Shown here one piece after another: positions 30,778 to 40,174 of a stretch of 64,000 bases of DNA. Both the position numbers and the translations under genes were made by a program. Origin of the DNA: Pararobbsia silviterrae (GTDB lineage Bacteria > Pseudomonadota > Gammaproteobacteria > Burkholderiales > Burkholderiaceae). The DNA lies in assembly GCF_003628125.1 (NCBI RefSeq), contig NZ_RBZU01000005.1:310001-374000 (forward strand), given 5' to 3'. The first letter of the stretch is position 1. Every line of letters starts with the position of its first letter. The notes under the pieces are model-generated. The model was not told the DNA's origin. It saw only the letters and a list, made by a program, of their open reading frames with translations, and did not search any database.

Positions 30778-32457
30778 ATGACAACGATGCCCTCGATGGA
30801 CCGCCCGCAGACCCTGAACCCGCTCGCGGGCCGGATGATGGATCTGCCGCTGTTGGTCTCCGAAATCCTCAAACATACGGCGCGGCATTCGGGCGATGCC
30901 GAGATCGTGACGCGCCGCGTCGAAGACAACGCGATTCATCGCTACACGTGGCGCGATTGCGAGCATCGCGCGCGCCGGCTCGCGCAGGCGCTCGCGCGGC
31001 TCGGCGTGCGGACCGGCGATCGCGTGGGCACGCTCGCGTGGAATACGTATCGCCATCTCGAGGCGTATTACGGCGTCTCGGGCAGCGGCGCCGTCGTGCA
31101 TACGATCAACCCGCGCCTGTTTTGCGAGCAGTTGACCTTTATCGTCAACGATGCACAGGACGTCGTCGTGCTGTTCGACGTCACGTTCGCGGAACTCGTC
31201 GACACACTCGCGCCGCAGTGTCCGTCGGTGCGGCACTGGGTGGCGATGTCCGAGCGTGCGTTCGTGCCCCCGATGAAAACGCCGACGCTCTGCTACGAGG
31301 ACCTGCTCGACGCCGAAGACGGCGACTATGCATGGCCCGAACTCGACGAGCGTTCGGCTTGCGGGCTCTGCTATACGTCGGGCACGACCGGACATCCGAA
31401 GGGCGTGCTCTATTCGCATCGCTCCAACGTGCTGCACGCGATGGGCAGCGCGACGCCCGACGGACTCGGTTTCTCGTCGCGCGATGTGATCCTGCCCGTG
31501 GTGCCGATGTTCCACGTCAACGCGTGGGGCATTCCGTACTCGGGCGCGATGGTCGGGGCCAAGCTCGTGCTGCCCGGACGCGCGCTCGACGGTGCGTCGA
31601 TCTACGAACTCATCGAAGGCGAGCGCGTGACGTTTACCGCAGGCGTGCCGACGGTCTGGCTCGCGCTGCTCATGCATATGGAGCGCTCGGGCCTGCGCTT
31701 CTCGACGCTCCAGCGCACGCTCGTCGGCGGTTCGGCGCTGCCGCCCGCGATGCAGGATACCTTCGAGCAGCAGTACGGCGTGCAGGCGATCCATGCCTGG
31801 GGCATGTCGGAGACGTCGCCGCTCGCGACGGTCTGCAAGCTCAATGCAAGCATTGCCGCGCGCTCGCCCGACGAACAGCGCGCGACCTTGCGCAAGCAGG
31901 GCCATACGATCTTCGGCATCGATATGAAGATCGTCGACGGCGACGGCCGCGAATTGCCCTGGGACGGCCAGGCGTTCGGCGACCTCTATGTGCGCGGCTA
32001 CTGGGTCTGCTCGCAATACATGAACCACGATGCATCGGCGTTGCGCGACGGCTGGTTTCCGACCGGGGACGTCGCGACGATCGATCCCGACGGCTATATG
32101 CAGATCACCGATCGCAGCAAGGACGTCATCAAGTCGGGCGGCGAATGGATCAGCTCGATCGATGTCGAGAACATCGCGATCGCGCACCCCGACGTCGCCG
32201 AGGCGGCCTGCATCGCGGCCCATCATGTCAAATGGGCCGAACGTCCGCTGCTGGTCGTCGTGCGGCGGGCCGGCGCGACCGTCACGCGCGACGAATTGCT
32301 GCGCTTCTACGAGGGCAAGGTCGCGAAATGGTGGATTCCCGACGAGGTCGTCTTTATCGACGAGATTCCGCATACGGCGACCGGCAAGATCCTCAAACTC
32401 AAGCTGCGCGAACGGTTCGCCGACTACCTGGTCCAGCACGCGGGTGCGGCGCAGTGA
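30778..32457 (+). CDS. Medium/long-chain acyl-CoA ligase (AMP-forming)
   Basis: A 559-residue member of the ANL superfamily that activates a carboxylic acid to an acyl-adenylate and then to acyl-CoA. The P-loop is [11 protein letters not shown] (199-209), the adenylate-binding motif is WGMSETSP, and the [25 protein letters not shown] and catalytic-Lys region ([13 protein letters not shown]) are intact. The sequence style matches the fatty-acid or 3-methylmercaptopropionate CoA ligase group. Three in-frame ATGs at 30778, 30787 and 30796 are possible starts. It precedes a beta-oxidation gene on the same strand, so a role in fatty-acid catabolism is likely. Confidence 0.92.
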   Translation: MTTMPSMDRPQTLNPLAGRMMDLPLLVSEILKHTARHSGDAEIVTRRVEDNAIHRYTWRDCEHRARRLAQALARLGVRTGDRVGTLAWNTYRHLEAYYGVSGSGAVVHTINPRLFCEQLTFIVNDAQDVVVLFDVTFAELVDTLAPQCPSVRHWVAMSERAFVPPMKTPTLCYEDLLDAEDGDYAWPELDERSACGLCYTSGTTGHPKGVLYSHRSNVLHAMGSATPDGLGFSSRDVILPVVPMFHVNAWGIPYSGAMVGAKLVLPGRALDGASIYELIEGERVTFTAGVPTVWLALLMHMERSGLRFSTLQRTLVGGSALPPAMQDTFEQQYGVQAIHAWGMSETSPLATVCKLNASIAARSPDEQRATLRKQGHTIFGIDMKIVDGDGRELPWDGQAFGDLYVRGYWVCSQYMNHDASALRDGWFPTGDVATIDPDGYMQITDRSKDVIKSGGEWISSIDVENIAIAHPDVAEAACIAAHHVKWAERPLLVVVRRAGATVTRDELLRFYEGKVAKWWIPDEVVFIDEIPHTATGKILKLKLRERFADYLVQHAGAAQ

Positions 32458-32642
32458 TCGCGCGGGCGGTGCGATCGAGCGCCGCAGCGAGGCGGCGTTA
32501 GGCGGGGCCGGCCTCTGAGCCGCGGCGCGCCGATATCGCCGGCAAGGCCGACTCGGACGCCGCGCGGCGGCGCGTGGTCGCCAGGCGAGCATGCGCCGGG
32601 TGACCGGTCGATGCCATACGAACACCCCGGGGGAAAATGGCA

Positions 32643-32686
32643 ATTGAACGATCGTGCTTTTCTGGTTATGCTTGGCCCCGTTCAAT
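32643..32686 (+). promoter_or_regulatory. Promoter with flanking inverted repeat upstream of the beta-oxidation gene
   Basis: TTGAAC (32644-32649), a 16- or 17-base spacer and TTATGC/TATGCT (32666-32672) read as a sigma70 promoter. The arms ATTGAACG (32643-32650) and CGTTCAAT (32679-32686) form an exact 8-bp inverted repeat around it, centred 36 bases apart, which could be a regulator operator. The rest of the 340-base gap (32458-32797) shows no gene. Confidence 0.5.
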
Positions 32687-32797
32687 AAGGCGTTCAGGGA
32701 GGCGGCCAAGCGGGCGGAGATCCGCGGTCCATCATCGAATGCGAATTCACCCGCCGCCGGGCGGGATCTTGTGCCTAAGGGGCATGGAGGAAGACAG

Positions 32798-34882
32798 ATG
32801 GCCGTGTCGTATGCAGTCCAGGATGGCGTTGCGCTTGTCACGTTCGAAAACCCGCCGGTCAACGGCCTCAATCATGCGACGCGCAGCGGCATCGTCGAGG
32901 CGGTGCGCCGCGCGCAGGACGACGCGCAGGTCGTCGCGATCGTGCTGACCGGCGGCGGTTCGGTGTTCTCGGGCGGCGCCGACATCACCGAGTTCAATAC
33001 GCCGGCCGCGATCGCGGAACCGAATCTCCATACCGTCATCGCGGCGGTCGAATCGAGCACGAAGCCGGTCGTCGCGGCGGTGAACAAGCTCGCGATGGGC
33101 GGCGGCCTCGAACTCGCGCTCGGGGCGCACTATCGTGTCGCGACGCCCGACGCGCAGGTCGCGCTGCCCGAAGTCAAGATCGGTCTCTTGCCGGGCGCCG
33201 GCGGCACGCAACGCCTGCCGCGCGCGATCGGCCTCGGGATCGCGCTCAAGATGATCGTCGGCGGCGAGCCGGTCGCGGCGTCGAAGCTCGCGGGCGGCCA
33301 ATTGTTCGATGAGATCGTCGAAGGCGATTTCATCGCGGGCGCCGTCGCGTTCGCGCGCCAGGCCGCCGCGCGCGGTGCGCTGCCGCGCGTGCGCGAGCGA
33401 GAGATCGCCGCGGGCGACGCGCATGCCGTCTTCGCGCAAGCACGTGAGCAGATCGCGCAGGCGGCCAAGCATTTTCCGGCGCCGGGCAAGTGCATCGAAT
33501 CCGTCGAACATGGGCAGCAGCATGGTTTCGACGCGGGTCTCGTGCGTGAGCGCGAATGCTTCGCGGAACTGCTCGAATCGCCGGAAAGCCGTGCGTTGCG
33601 GCATGCGTTCTTCGGCGAGCGCGCGGCATCGAAGATCCCCGACGTGCCGTCGAATACGCCGGCACGCCCGATTCGCGAGGTCGGCGTCATCGGCGCGGGC
33701 ACGATGGGCGGCGGCATCACGATGAATTTCATCAACGCGGGCCTGCCCGTCGTCCTCGTCGAGACGAAGCAGGACGCGCTCGATCGCGGTCTCGCAACGA
33801 TCCGCAAGAACTACGAACGCAACGTCAAGAGCGGCAAGCTCACGGCGGAGCAACTCGAATCGCGCATGGCGCTGATTCGCTCGTCGCTGTCGTTCGACGA
33901 TCTCAAATCGGCCGATCTGATCATCGAAGCCGTGTTCGAGGAACTGTCGGTCAAGAAGCAGGTGTTCGAGAAGATCGATGCGATCGCGAAGGCCGGCGCG
34001 ATTCTCGCGTCGAACACATCGACGCTCGACGTCGACAAGATCGCGGCGTTCACGAAGCGGCCCGAAGACGTCGTCGGCATGCATTTCTTCAGCCCGGCGA
34101 ACGTCATGAAGCTGCTTGAAGTCGTGCGCGGCGAGAAGACGGCGAAGGACGTGCTGGCCACGGTCATGGTGCTCGCGAAGAAGATTCGCAAGACGGCCGT
34201 CGTGTCGGGCGTCTGCGACGGCTTTATCGGCAATCGGATGGTCGAGCAGTACGTGCGCCAGGCGCTCGAAATGCTTGAAGAGGGCGGTTTGCCCGAGCAG
34301 ATCGACAAGGCGATCGAGCAGTTCGGCTTCGCGATGGGCCCGTTCCGCATGAGCGATCTCGCGGGCAACGACATCGGCTGGGCGATCCGCAAGCGCCGTT
34401 CGATCGAGAACCCGAGTCTCGTCTACTCGAAGATCGCGGATCGTCTGTGCGAGGACGGCCGTTTCGGGCAGAAGACCGGCGGCGGCTGGTACGACTACCA
34501 GGCGGGCGACCGCACCGCGCATCCGTCCAAGCGCGTCGACGACATGATCGTCGCGTACTCGGCCGAGACCGGCAAAGCGCGGCGCACGCTCGCGGATGCG
34601 GAGATCGTCGAGCGCCTCGTGTTCGCGCTCGTCAACGAAGGCGCGAAGATTCTCGAGGAAGGCATCGCGTCGAAGGCCTCCGATATCGACATGGTCTATC
34701 TGACGGGTTATGGCTTTCCGCTGTTCCGCGGCGGCCCGATGCTCTATGCCGACATGGTCGGGCTCGGTCATGTCAAACAGGCCATGGAGCGGTATGCTGC
34801 GGCTACGGGCGACACCTTCTGGTCGAAGCCCGCGACGCTGCTGACTGAACTCGCGGCGCAGGGGCGCCGGTTCAACGGTTGA
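32798..34882 (+). CDS. Fused enoyl-CoA hydratase / 3-hydroxyacyl-CoA dehydrogenase (FadB/FadJ type)
   Basis: A 694-residue trifunctional-type enzyme for two steps of beta-oxidation. The N-terminal crotonase domain (about 1-190) has the oxyanion-hole segments VFSGGADITEF and KLAMGGGLELALG and both Glu positions (PEVKIGLLPGAGGTQRLPR). The NAD-binding domain starts at about 293 with GAGTMGG (299-305), and the C-terminal dehydrogenase domains carry the catalytic His-Glu region (GMHFFSPANVMKLLEVV). GGAGG spaced 7 bases upstream fixes the start at 32798. No thiolase gene is nearby, so the partner is elsewhere. The next genes downstream are unrelated in function. Confidence 0.94.
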   Translation: MAVSYAVQDGVALVTFENPPVNGLNHATRSGIVEAVRRAQDDAQVVAIVLTGGGSVFSGGADITEFNTPAAIAEPNLHTVIAAVESSTKPVVAAVNKLAMGGGLELALGAHYRVATPDAQVALPEVKIGLLPGAGGTQRLPRAIGLGIALKMIVGGEPVAASKLAGGQLFDEIVEGDFIAGAVAFARQAAARGALPRVREREIAAGDAHAVFAQAREQIAQAAKHFPAPGKCIESVEHGQQHGFDAGLVRERECFAELLESPESRALRHAFFGERAASKIPDVPSNTPARPIREVGVIGAGTMGGGITMNFINAGLPVVLVETKQDALDRGLATIRKNYERNVKSGKLTAEQLESRMALIRSSLSFDDLKSADLIIEAVFEELSVKKQVFEKIDAIAKAGAILASNTSTLDVDKIAAFTKRPEDVVGMHFFSPANVMKLLEVVRGEKTAKDVLATVMVLAKKIRKTAVVSGVCDGFIGNRMVEQYVRQALEMLEEGGLPEQIDKAIEQFGFAMGPFRMSDLAGNDIGWAIRKRRSIENPSLVYSKIADRLCEDGRFGQKTGGGWYDYQAGDRTAHPSKRVDDMIVAYSAETGKARRTLADAEIVERLVFALVNEGAKILEEGIASKASDIDMVYLTGYGFPLFRGGPMLYADMVGLGHVKQAMERYAAATGDTFWSKPATLLTELAAQGRRFNG

Positions 34883-34951
34883 TCGGAACGATCCGGGTCG
34901 ACTGCGCGGCGCGAAGATCCGACCCGTTTTCCACCGATCCAAGGAGTGCCG

Positions 34952-35590
34952 ATGCGACCGTCGAGCGATGTGTTGCTGGTCGTCGACGTGCAGTACGACT
35001 TCATGCCGGGCGGCGCGCTGGCCGTGCCGTACGGCGATGAAGTGATTGCGCCGATCAACCGGCTTGCCGCCCATTTTTCGCATGTCGTGCTCACGCAGGA
35101 CTGGCACCCGGCGAACCATGCGTCGTTTGCCGTCAATCATCCGGGCGGCCAGCCTTTCTCGCGCGCGCATATGCCGTACGGCGAGCAGGTGCTGTGGCCC
35201 GCGCATTGCGTGCAGGGCACGCAGGGCGCGCAACTGCACGAGGCGCTCGATATCGCGCATGCGCGACTCGTCATCCGCAAGGGCCATCATGCGAACGTCG
35301 ACAGCTATTCGGCATTCGTCGAGGCGGATCGGACGACGCCGACCGGTCTGACCGGCTATTTGCGCGAGACGGGTGTCAAGCGCGTCTATTGCTGCGGTCT
35401 CGCGACCGATTACTGCGTGGCCTGGACCGCGCTGGATGCGCGCGCGTGCGGGTTCGAAGCATTCGTGATCGAGGATGCGAGCCGGCCGATCGATCTCGAC
35501 GGATCGCTCGAAGCCGCATGGCTTCAGTTGACCGATCTCGGCGTCGAGCGATTGCTTGTCGATGAAGTGCTCGGGCATGCGCTCGCATGA
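34952..35590 (+). CDS. pncA: Nicotinamidase
   Basis: PncA hydrolyses nicotinamide to nicotinate for NAD salvage. The 212 residues include the catalytic Asp12 (VVDVQYDF), a Lys in VIRKGHHA and a nucleophile Cys in GLATDYCV, plus the metal-binding segment TQDWHPANHASF. It belongs to the isochorismatase-like hydrolase superfamily, as do the two hydrolases at 42-44 kb. The start at 34952 has AAGGAG 5 bases upstream; a GTG two codons earlier overlaps that ribosome site. Confidence 0.95.
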   Translation: MRPSSDVLLVVDVQYDFMPGGALAVPYGDEVIAPINRLAAHFSHVVLTQDWHPANHASFAVNHPGGQPFSRAHMPYGEQVLWPAHCVQGTQGAQLHEALDIAHARLVIRKGHHANVDSYSAFVEADRTTPTGLTGYLRETGVKRVYCCGLATDYCVAWTALDARACGFEAFVIEDASRPIDLDGSLEAAWLQLTDLGVERLLVDEVLGHALA

Positions 35591-35703
35591 GGGCGTCGCG
35601 CGGAGTTTGATAGGCTAGCGGTCGCGCGCGGACCTCGCGTTCGCGCCGTGGGTTGCCGGCCGAGGCCGGCAACGTCGATCCAATGCATGGAGAGGGTGAC
35701 AGA

Positions 35704-36006
35704 TTGATTCGGCATATCGTGATGTGGAAGCTTAAAGACGAGGCAGAGGGCGGCACGCGCGCGCAGAACGCAAAGAAGATGCGCGAGTTGCTCGAGAACT
35801 GTCGCGACGTCGCACCGGGGACGCGCGAGTTCGAAGTCGGCCTCGCGGCGCCCGGCGAGGAATCGACCTACGACGTCGTGCTCGTGTCGACGTTCGACGA
35901 TCAGACCGCGCTCGACGCCTATCAAGTGCATCCCGAACACGAGAAGGCCAAGGCGTTTATCGGCAAGGTGCGCGAGTCGCGCCAATGCGTCGACTACGTG
36001 ATCTGA
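35704..36006 (+). CDS. Dabb-fold stress-responsive alpha/beta barrel protein
   Basis: A 100-residue single-domain protein of the stress-responsive A/B barrel family. It starts (M)IRHIVMWKLKDEAEG and has the conserved HPEHEKAKAFIGKV helix and a final CVDYVI strand. Family members form dimers with a pocket between the sheets; some are plant-type cyclases, but bacterial ones have no fixed role. The start is a TTG at 35704 with GGAGAGG about 9 bases upstream, because this gives the family N-terminus. An in-frame ATG at 35683 would add seven unrelated residues. Confidence 0.85.
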   Translation: MIRHIVMWKLKDEAEGGTRAQNAKKMRELLENCRDVAPGTREFEVGLAAPGEESTYDVVLVSTFDDQTALDAYQVHPEHEKAKAFIGKVRESRQCVDYVI

Positions 36007-36016
36007 GTAAGCGCCG

Positions 36017-36460
36017 ATGACACAGTTCGTGGAATTTCCGGTCCGTAGTCCCTTTATCGACGCGCTCGGACTCAAGCTCGTGCGCGCCGACAACGGCGTC
36101 AGCGAAGTCATGCTGTCGCTCGAGCCGATGCATACGAATACCTGGGGCGTCGCGCACGGCGGCCTGACGATGACGCTGCTCGATGTCGCGCTGTCGCTCG
36201 CGGCGCGCAGCGCGGGCGAGCCGTCGGGCGTCGTGACCGTCGAGCTCAATACGAGCTTCATGCAGCCCGGACGCGGCGAATTGCGCGCGCACGGGCGCGT
36301 CATGCATCAGTCGAGCACGATGGCGTTCTGCGAGGGCGAGGTCCGCGATGCGTCGGGCGCGTTCGTCGCGAAGGCGCTCGGCACCTTCAAATATCTGCGC
36401 AAGCTCGCGGTCGGCCGCACGATCGTCGAGCAGGCCGAACCCGGCGGAGACGCGCCCTGA
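36017..36460 (+). CDS. PaaI-family hotdog thioesterase
   Basis: The 147-residue protein has the hotdog fold of PaaI-type acyl-CoA thioesterases, with the active-site loop NTWGVAHGGLTMTLLDVALSLAA and the later VTVELNTSFMQPGRG strand. These enzymes release CoA from aromatic or fatty acyl-CoA. It starts 10 bases after the Dabb gene, so the two are probably co-transcribed. Its setting beside beta-oxidation genes suggests a housekeeping role in clearing CoA esters, though the substrate is unproven. Confidence 0.88.
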   Translation: MTQFVEFPVRSPFIDALGLKLVRADNGVSEVMLSLEPMHTNTWGVAHGGLTMTLLDVALSLAARSAGEPSGVVTVELNTSFMQPGRGELRAHGRVMHQSSTMAFCEGEVRDASGAFVAKALGTFKYLRKLAVGRTIVEQAEPGGDAP

Positions 36461-36528
36461 TCGACGACGCGCGCCGCGGGTACAGAACAACAACACACCT
36501 TTCTTCAAGCAAGGACAGGGAGACACCG

Positions 36529-37527
36529 ATGACCGAGATCAATCGCCAGATCGTGCTCGCCGCGCGCCCCGAAGGGGAAGTCGAGCCGCGCCACTTCAGA
36601 CTTGTCGAGACGCCGCTTGCGCCGCTCGCCGACGGACAGGTCCGCGTGCGCAATCACTATCTGTCGCTCGACCCGTATATGCGCGGGCGCATGAGCGAGA
36701 GCAAGTCGTATGCGCAGCCGCAGCCGCTCGATGAAGTCATGATCGGCGGCACGGTCGGCGAGGTCGTCGAAACGAAGCATCCGCGCTTCGCCGTCGGCGA
36801 CAAGGTCGTCGGCATGTTCGGCTGGCAGGAGTACGGAACGTCGGACGGCACCGCGCTCAAGAAGGTCGACACGACGCACGTGCCGCTTTCGGCCTACCTC
36901 GGCGCGGTCGGCATGCCGGGCGTGACGGCATGGTACGGCCTGAACCGCATCATCGTGCCGAAGGCCGGCGATACGGTCGCCGTGAGTTCGGCCGCAGGCG
37001 CCGTCGGCGGCGCGGTCGGGCAGCTTGCGAAAGCGCAGGGCTGCCGCGTGATCGGCATCGCGGGCGGCGAGGAGAAATGCCGCTACGTCGTCGACGAACT
37101 CGGCTTCGATGCGTGCATCGACTACAAGCAGAACAATCTGCGCGACGATCTCAAGGCCGCGGCGCCCAAAGGCATCGACGGCTACTTCGAGAACGTCGGC
37201 GGCGCGGTGCTCGATGCCGTGCTCGCGCGCATGAATGCATTCGGCCGGATCGCGTTGTGCGGGATGATCGCCGGGTATGACGGCGAACCCGTGCCGATCA
37301 AGCAGCCGCAGTTGCTGCTCGTTTCGCGGCTCAAGCTCGAAGGGTTCATCGTCAGCGAACACATGGAAGTGTGGCCCGAGGCGCTCAAGGATCTCGGCAC
37401 GCAGGTCGCGCAGAAGACGCTCAAATATCGCGAGTCGATCGCCCAAGGGATCGAACGTGCGCCCGAGGCGTTTATCGGCCTGCTCAAGGGACGCAACTTC
37501 GGCAAGCAGCTCGTCAAGCTGATCTGA
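36529..37527 (+). CDS. NADP-dependent MDR-family oxidoreductase (CurA/leukotriene B4 dehydrogenase type)
   Basis: A 332-residue zinc-independent medium-chain dehydrogenase. Features are LDPYMRGRM near the N-terminus, the VGMPGVTAWYGL segment and the nucleotide-binding SAAGAVGGAVGQLAK with GGEEKCRYV following. E. coli CurA (YncB) reduces curcumin and other alpha,beta-unsaturated ketones with NADPH; relatives act on alkenals and prostaglandins. It lies 68 bases after the thioesterase gene on the same strand, with AGGGAGA well placed upstream of the ATG. Confidence 0.88.
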   Translation: MTEINRQIVLAARPEGEVEPRHFRLVETPLAPLADGQVRVRNHYLSLDPYMRGRMSESKSYAQPQPLDEVMIGGTVGEVVETKHPRFAVGDKVVGMFGWQEYGTSDGTALKKVDTTHVPLSAYLGAVGMPGVTAWYGLNRIIVPKAGDTVAVSSAAGAVGGAVGQLAKAQGCRVIGIAGGEEKCRYVVDELGFDACIDYKQNNLRDDLKAAAPKGIDGYFENVGGAVLDAVLARMNAFGRIALCGMIAGYDGEPVPIKQPQLLLVSRLKLEGFIVSEHMEVWPEALKDLGTQVAQKTLKYRESIAQGIERAPEAFIGLLKGRNFGKQLVKLI

Positions 37528-37580
37528 GGGCCGCGCGCAAGGCCGGGGCGTTGGCAGGAGCGGCGTGTGCGGGCCCGCGG

Positions 37581-37755
37581 TCTTGGCTCGGAAGTCGACA
37601 CGCGCGGGCGTTGAGGTCGCGGGGTCGTGGTTCGGAGGTCGTCACGCGCGGGCGTTGAGGCGGAGTGGGTGTGGTTCGGAAGTCGTCACGCGCGCGCGTT
37701 GCGGTCGCGGGGCCGTGCCTTGGAAGCCGTTACGTGTCGCCGTGCGGCCGCGTGG
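37581..37755. repeat. About four diverged 44-45-bp tandem repeats
   Basis: Units at 37581-37624, 37625-37669, 37670-37713 and 37714-37755 share the skeleton YSKTGGYTCGGAAGTCGTCACGC, then a GGGCGTTG-like run. The first three are close, while the last is decayed. Unit lengths of 44 and 45 break any reading frame, so this is not a coding repeat. It fills most of the 324-base gap between the MDR reductase and the diguanylate cyclase. Confidence 0.8.
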
Positions 37756-37851
37756 CTGTCGAATGGACGCCGTGGACCGCCGCGGCGAGATTGCCGCGCG
37801 AAGGTGTGAAGGCCACGAAGGCCGTGAAGGCGACCTGACCGCTAACGCGCC

Positions 37852-38949
37852 TCAAGGCGCGATATCGACGATCTCGACGCGATTGCGGCCATTGTGTTTC
37901 GCGAGATACATCGCGCGATCGGCGGCCGCGACGAGCGCGACCGCGCTGCTCATCGAGTTGGCGCCGTCGACGGCGCGCAGCATCGCGATGCCGACCGACA
38001 CCGTCAAGACCATGCGGCCGCCCTGATCGTCGAGGACGTCGAGTTCCTGGACGGCCTTGCGAATGCGTTCGGCCGCCGCGAGCGCGCCGGTTCGATCCGC
38101 ATGCAGCAGCAGGCCGGCGAACTCTTCGCCGCCGTAGCGCGACAGGGTGTCGGCGAGCCGCATCTGGCGACGCGCCGCGCGCGCCACGGCAATCAGCGCG
38201 CGATCGCCGGCCGAGTGGCCGTGCAGATCGTTGATGTGCTTGAAGTGATCGATATCGAAGAAGATGCACGCGAGCGGCGCGCCATGGCGCGCCGAACGCA
38301 TGACTTCGCCGCGCAGCCGTTCGTCGAAGTACCGGCGGTTCGCGAGATCGGTCAGCGGATCGGTCAGGCCGATGCGCTTCAGACGTTCGCGATGGCCCAC
38401 ATTGTCGAGACTGGCCGCGGCGACCGTCGCAAAGCGTTCGAGCAGATCGGTCGCCATGCCGCGCGCGAAACGGTCGGGGTCGTCGCTCGCGAGGCAGAGA
38501 AAGCCGAGCGTCGCGTCTTGGTGCAGCAGCGGCAGCACGATCATGCTTTCGACGTTGGCCGGGGTGAACATCGACAGCAGCGTCCCGCCGAGATTGCCGT
38601 GGTCGGGCATGCCGAGCCACGGTTCGCCGCGATCGAGCGCGTCGACGAGGCCCGGGTCGCGCCGGTTGCCCAGTTTCAGGCACTGATTCGCGACGTCGCG
38701 CAACGCATCCTGTCCGAACAATTCGCTGACGAGCTTGGTGTTTTCATCGAGCCAGAGGCCGACCCATGACAAGGCGAAGTCCACGGGCAGACGACCGAAC
38801 AGGGTGTCGAAGTAAGCGTCGATCCCTTGTGCGCTGATCAGTGCGAGTTCGATGCGCTGAAAACGTTTGAGCGTCGTCTCGTTGCGCTGGACCGTCTGGA
38901 CCAGCAGCCTCAGCCTGTCGGCCAACACCGATTCCGTGGGTTCGTTCAT
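37852..38949 (-). CDS. DUF484/GAF-type sensor diguanylate cyclase
   Basis: The 365-residue protein couples an N-terminal DUF484/GAF-like region (about 10-195) to a GGDEF domain. The active site reads GGEEF (273-277) and the inhibitory RxxD site (RLAD, 264-267) is present at the correct 5-residue distance, so it should make c-di-GMP and be feedback-inhibited. The DPLTDLANRRYFDERL start of the GGDEF domain is intact. No transmembrane helix is seen. The ATG at 38949 is preferred over a TTG 11 codons upstream. The sensory signal cannot be told. Confidence 0.9.
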   Translation of the reverse strand: MNEPTESVLADRLRLLVQTVQRNETTLKRFQRIELALISAQGIDAYFDTLFGRLPVDFALSWVGLWLDENTKLVSELFGQDALRDVANQCLKLGNRRDPGLVDALDRGEPWLGMPDHGNLGGTLLSMFTPANVESMIVLPLLHQDATLGFLCLASDDPDRFARGMATDLLERFATVAAASLDNVGHRERLKRIGLTDPLTDLANRRYFDERLRGEVMRSARHGAPLACIFFDIDHFKHINDLHGHSAGDRALIAVARAARRQMRLADTLSRYGGEEFAGLLLHADRTGALAAAERIRKAVQELDVLDDQGGRMVLTVSVGIAMLRAVDGANSMSSAVALVAAADRAMYLAKHNGRNRVEIVDIAP

Positions 38950-39145
38950 GGCTCGAGCATTCGCCTGACGCAGGGGCTGCAATGCCCCGCGGAATGGCGC
39001 TATCTATGTTCTGTGACCCCGTTGCTGGCCTGCGCTTGGGGCTGGCGCGGCCGGCACACGCGTGCTGTTGAAGAGGTTAACGGCAGGTCTGCGCGCAAAT
39101 TGAGGCGCGGTTTCGAAGATGGGGCGAAGACGGCCGGGTGGCCGG

Positions 39146-39233
39146 CTCAAGGTCGGGTCAAAGCCGACTCAAGGTCGTCTCAAGGCGGGCTCAAGATCGA
39201 GTCGAGGCCGAATCAAAACCGACTGAAGGCGGA
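39146..39233. repeat. Eight 11-bp tandem repeats
   Basis: Eight units of exactly 11 bases with the skeleton STCAAGGYCGA run without gaps from 39146 to 39233, and a ninth decayed unit may reach 39244. Eleven bases is about one helical turn, so the same face of DNA repeats. The 375-base gap (38950-39323) also holds the diguanylate cyclase upstream region. No gene is seen. Confidence 0.8.
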
Positions 39234-39323
39234 GTCACGGCATCGGGCGCGCGGCGTGCGCATCGGCACACGATGGCGGCGGACGATCGATGCCTCGCAC
39301 GGTGCGAGGCAGCCATGATTCCG

Positions 39324-39866
39324 TTACGCGGTCGTGTCGATCGAGTTGCCGAGCAGGGTGACGTCGTTGGGTTTTTTCTTCGACGTATCGGATGAGCTGT
39401 TCGCGTCGCTGCTCTGCGTGCTGTCCGATGCGGTTTTGTTTTTCGATGCGTCGCTTTGCTGCGACTGCTTGAGTGCGTTCGCCGCGCTCGATCCGTTGAC
39501 GGACTGCCCCTGTTGCGCGCTCGACGACGACCCTTGTGAGCCCGATCGCGCGGCATTGATCTGGCCGGACTGACTCGACGCGCTGGTCTGGCTGACCTGG
39601 GCGGCTTGTGTGGCCTGGCTTTGGAGTTGCGCGATCTGCGCTTCGGTGCTCGCGATCTCGCTGGTCAGCAATTGCACTTGAACGTTGCCGGTTTCCGATG
39701 AGGACGACGACGATTGTTCGGCTTCGGTCAGTTGCTTCTCATACGTCTGCAACTGTTTCTGAAGCGTGGCGATTTGCGATTGGACGCCGCTCGAACTCGA
39801 CGCCGGTTTTGTCGTCGTGGTCGAGCTGCTGGTCGAGTTGCTGGTCGAACTGATCGATGAAGTCAT
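39324..39866 (-). CDS. Ser/Thr/Gln-rich FlxA-like protein
   Basis: The 180-residue product is low in hydrophobic residues and mainly Ser, Thr, Gln, Ala and Lys. A predicted coiled coil lies at about residues 25-50 (IATLQKQLQTYEKQLTEAE) and another heptad-like stretch at 66-90 (LLTSEIASTEAQIAQLQSQ). This matches the FlxA-like family (PF14282), known in E. coli as a sigma28-dependent gene of unknown job. No signal peptide or membrane helix is seen. No flagellar promoter was found upstream. The frame is kept open with consistent GC-rich third bases, so I think it is real. Confidence 0.75.
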   Translation of the reverse strand: MTSSISSTSNSTSSSTTTTKPASSSSGVQSQIATLQKQLQTYEKQLTEAEQSSSSSSETGNVQVQLLTSEIASTEAQIAQLQSQATQAAQVSQTSASSQSGQINAARSGSQGSSSSAQQGQSVNGSSAANALKQSQQSDASKNKTASDSTQSSDANSSSDTSKKKPNDVTLLGNSIDTTA

Positions 39867-39952
39867 TCGGACACCCCGTATGTTTGGTCTTTGGGGCGAT
39901 CGTAACAGTGTGTATTGAATCGAAGCGAATCGGTAAGGCTCGGTAATTGCGC

Positions 39953-39999
39953 AGGATGCACGGGATGCACGTGGGAAGCGCGAGATGCACGAGATGCAG
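39953..39999. repeat. 9-bp imperfect repeats (GGATGCACG type)
   Basis: Two copies of GGATGCACG, then AGATGCACG and AGATGCAGA, occur within 47 bases upstream of the FlxA-like gene. The surrounding 421-base gap (39867-40287) contains otherwise only the tRNA-His terminator. Confidence 0.6.
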
Positions 40000-40174
40000 A
40001 TGAAGCGGGCTGTGCGCGAGAAACCGTTCGATCGGCTGGCGATGTGGGCAAGCGGGTGCCGCGCACGCGCGCGTGACGGGCGAAAAAAGCTCCGAGAGGG
40101 GCAGTCCGATGAGCGGATGCTGAACGCCGATATCGGTTTCCGAACCTGTTATCAAAAAATGGGGCTGTAAACGC

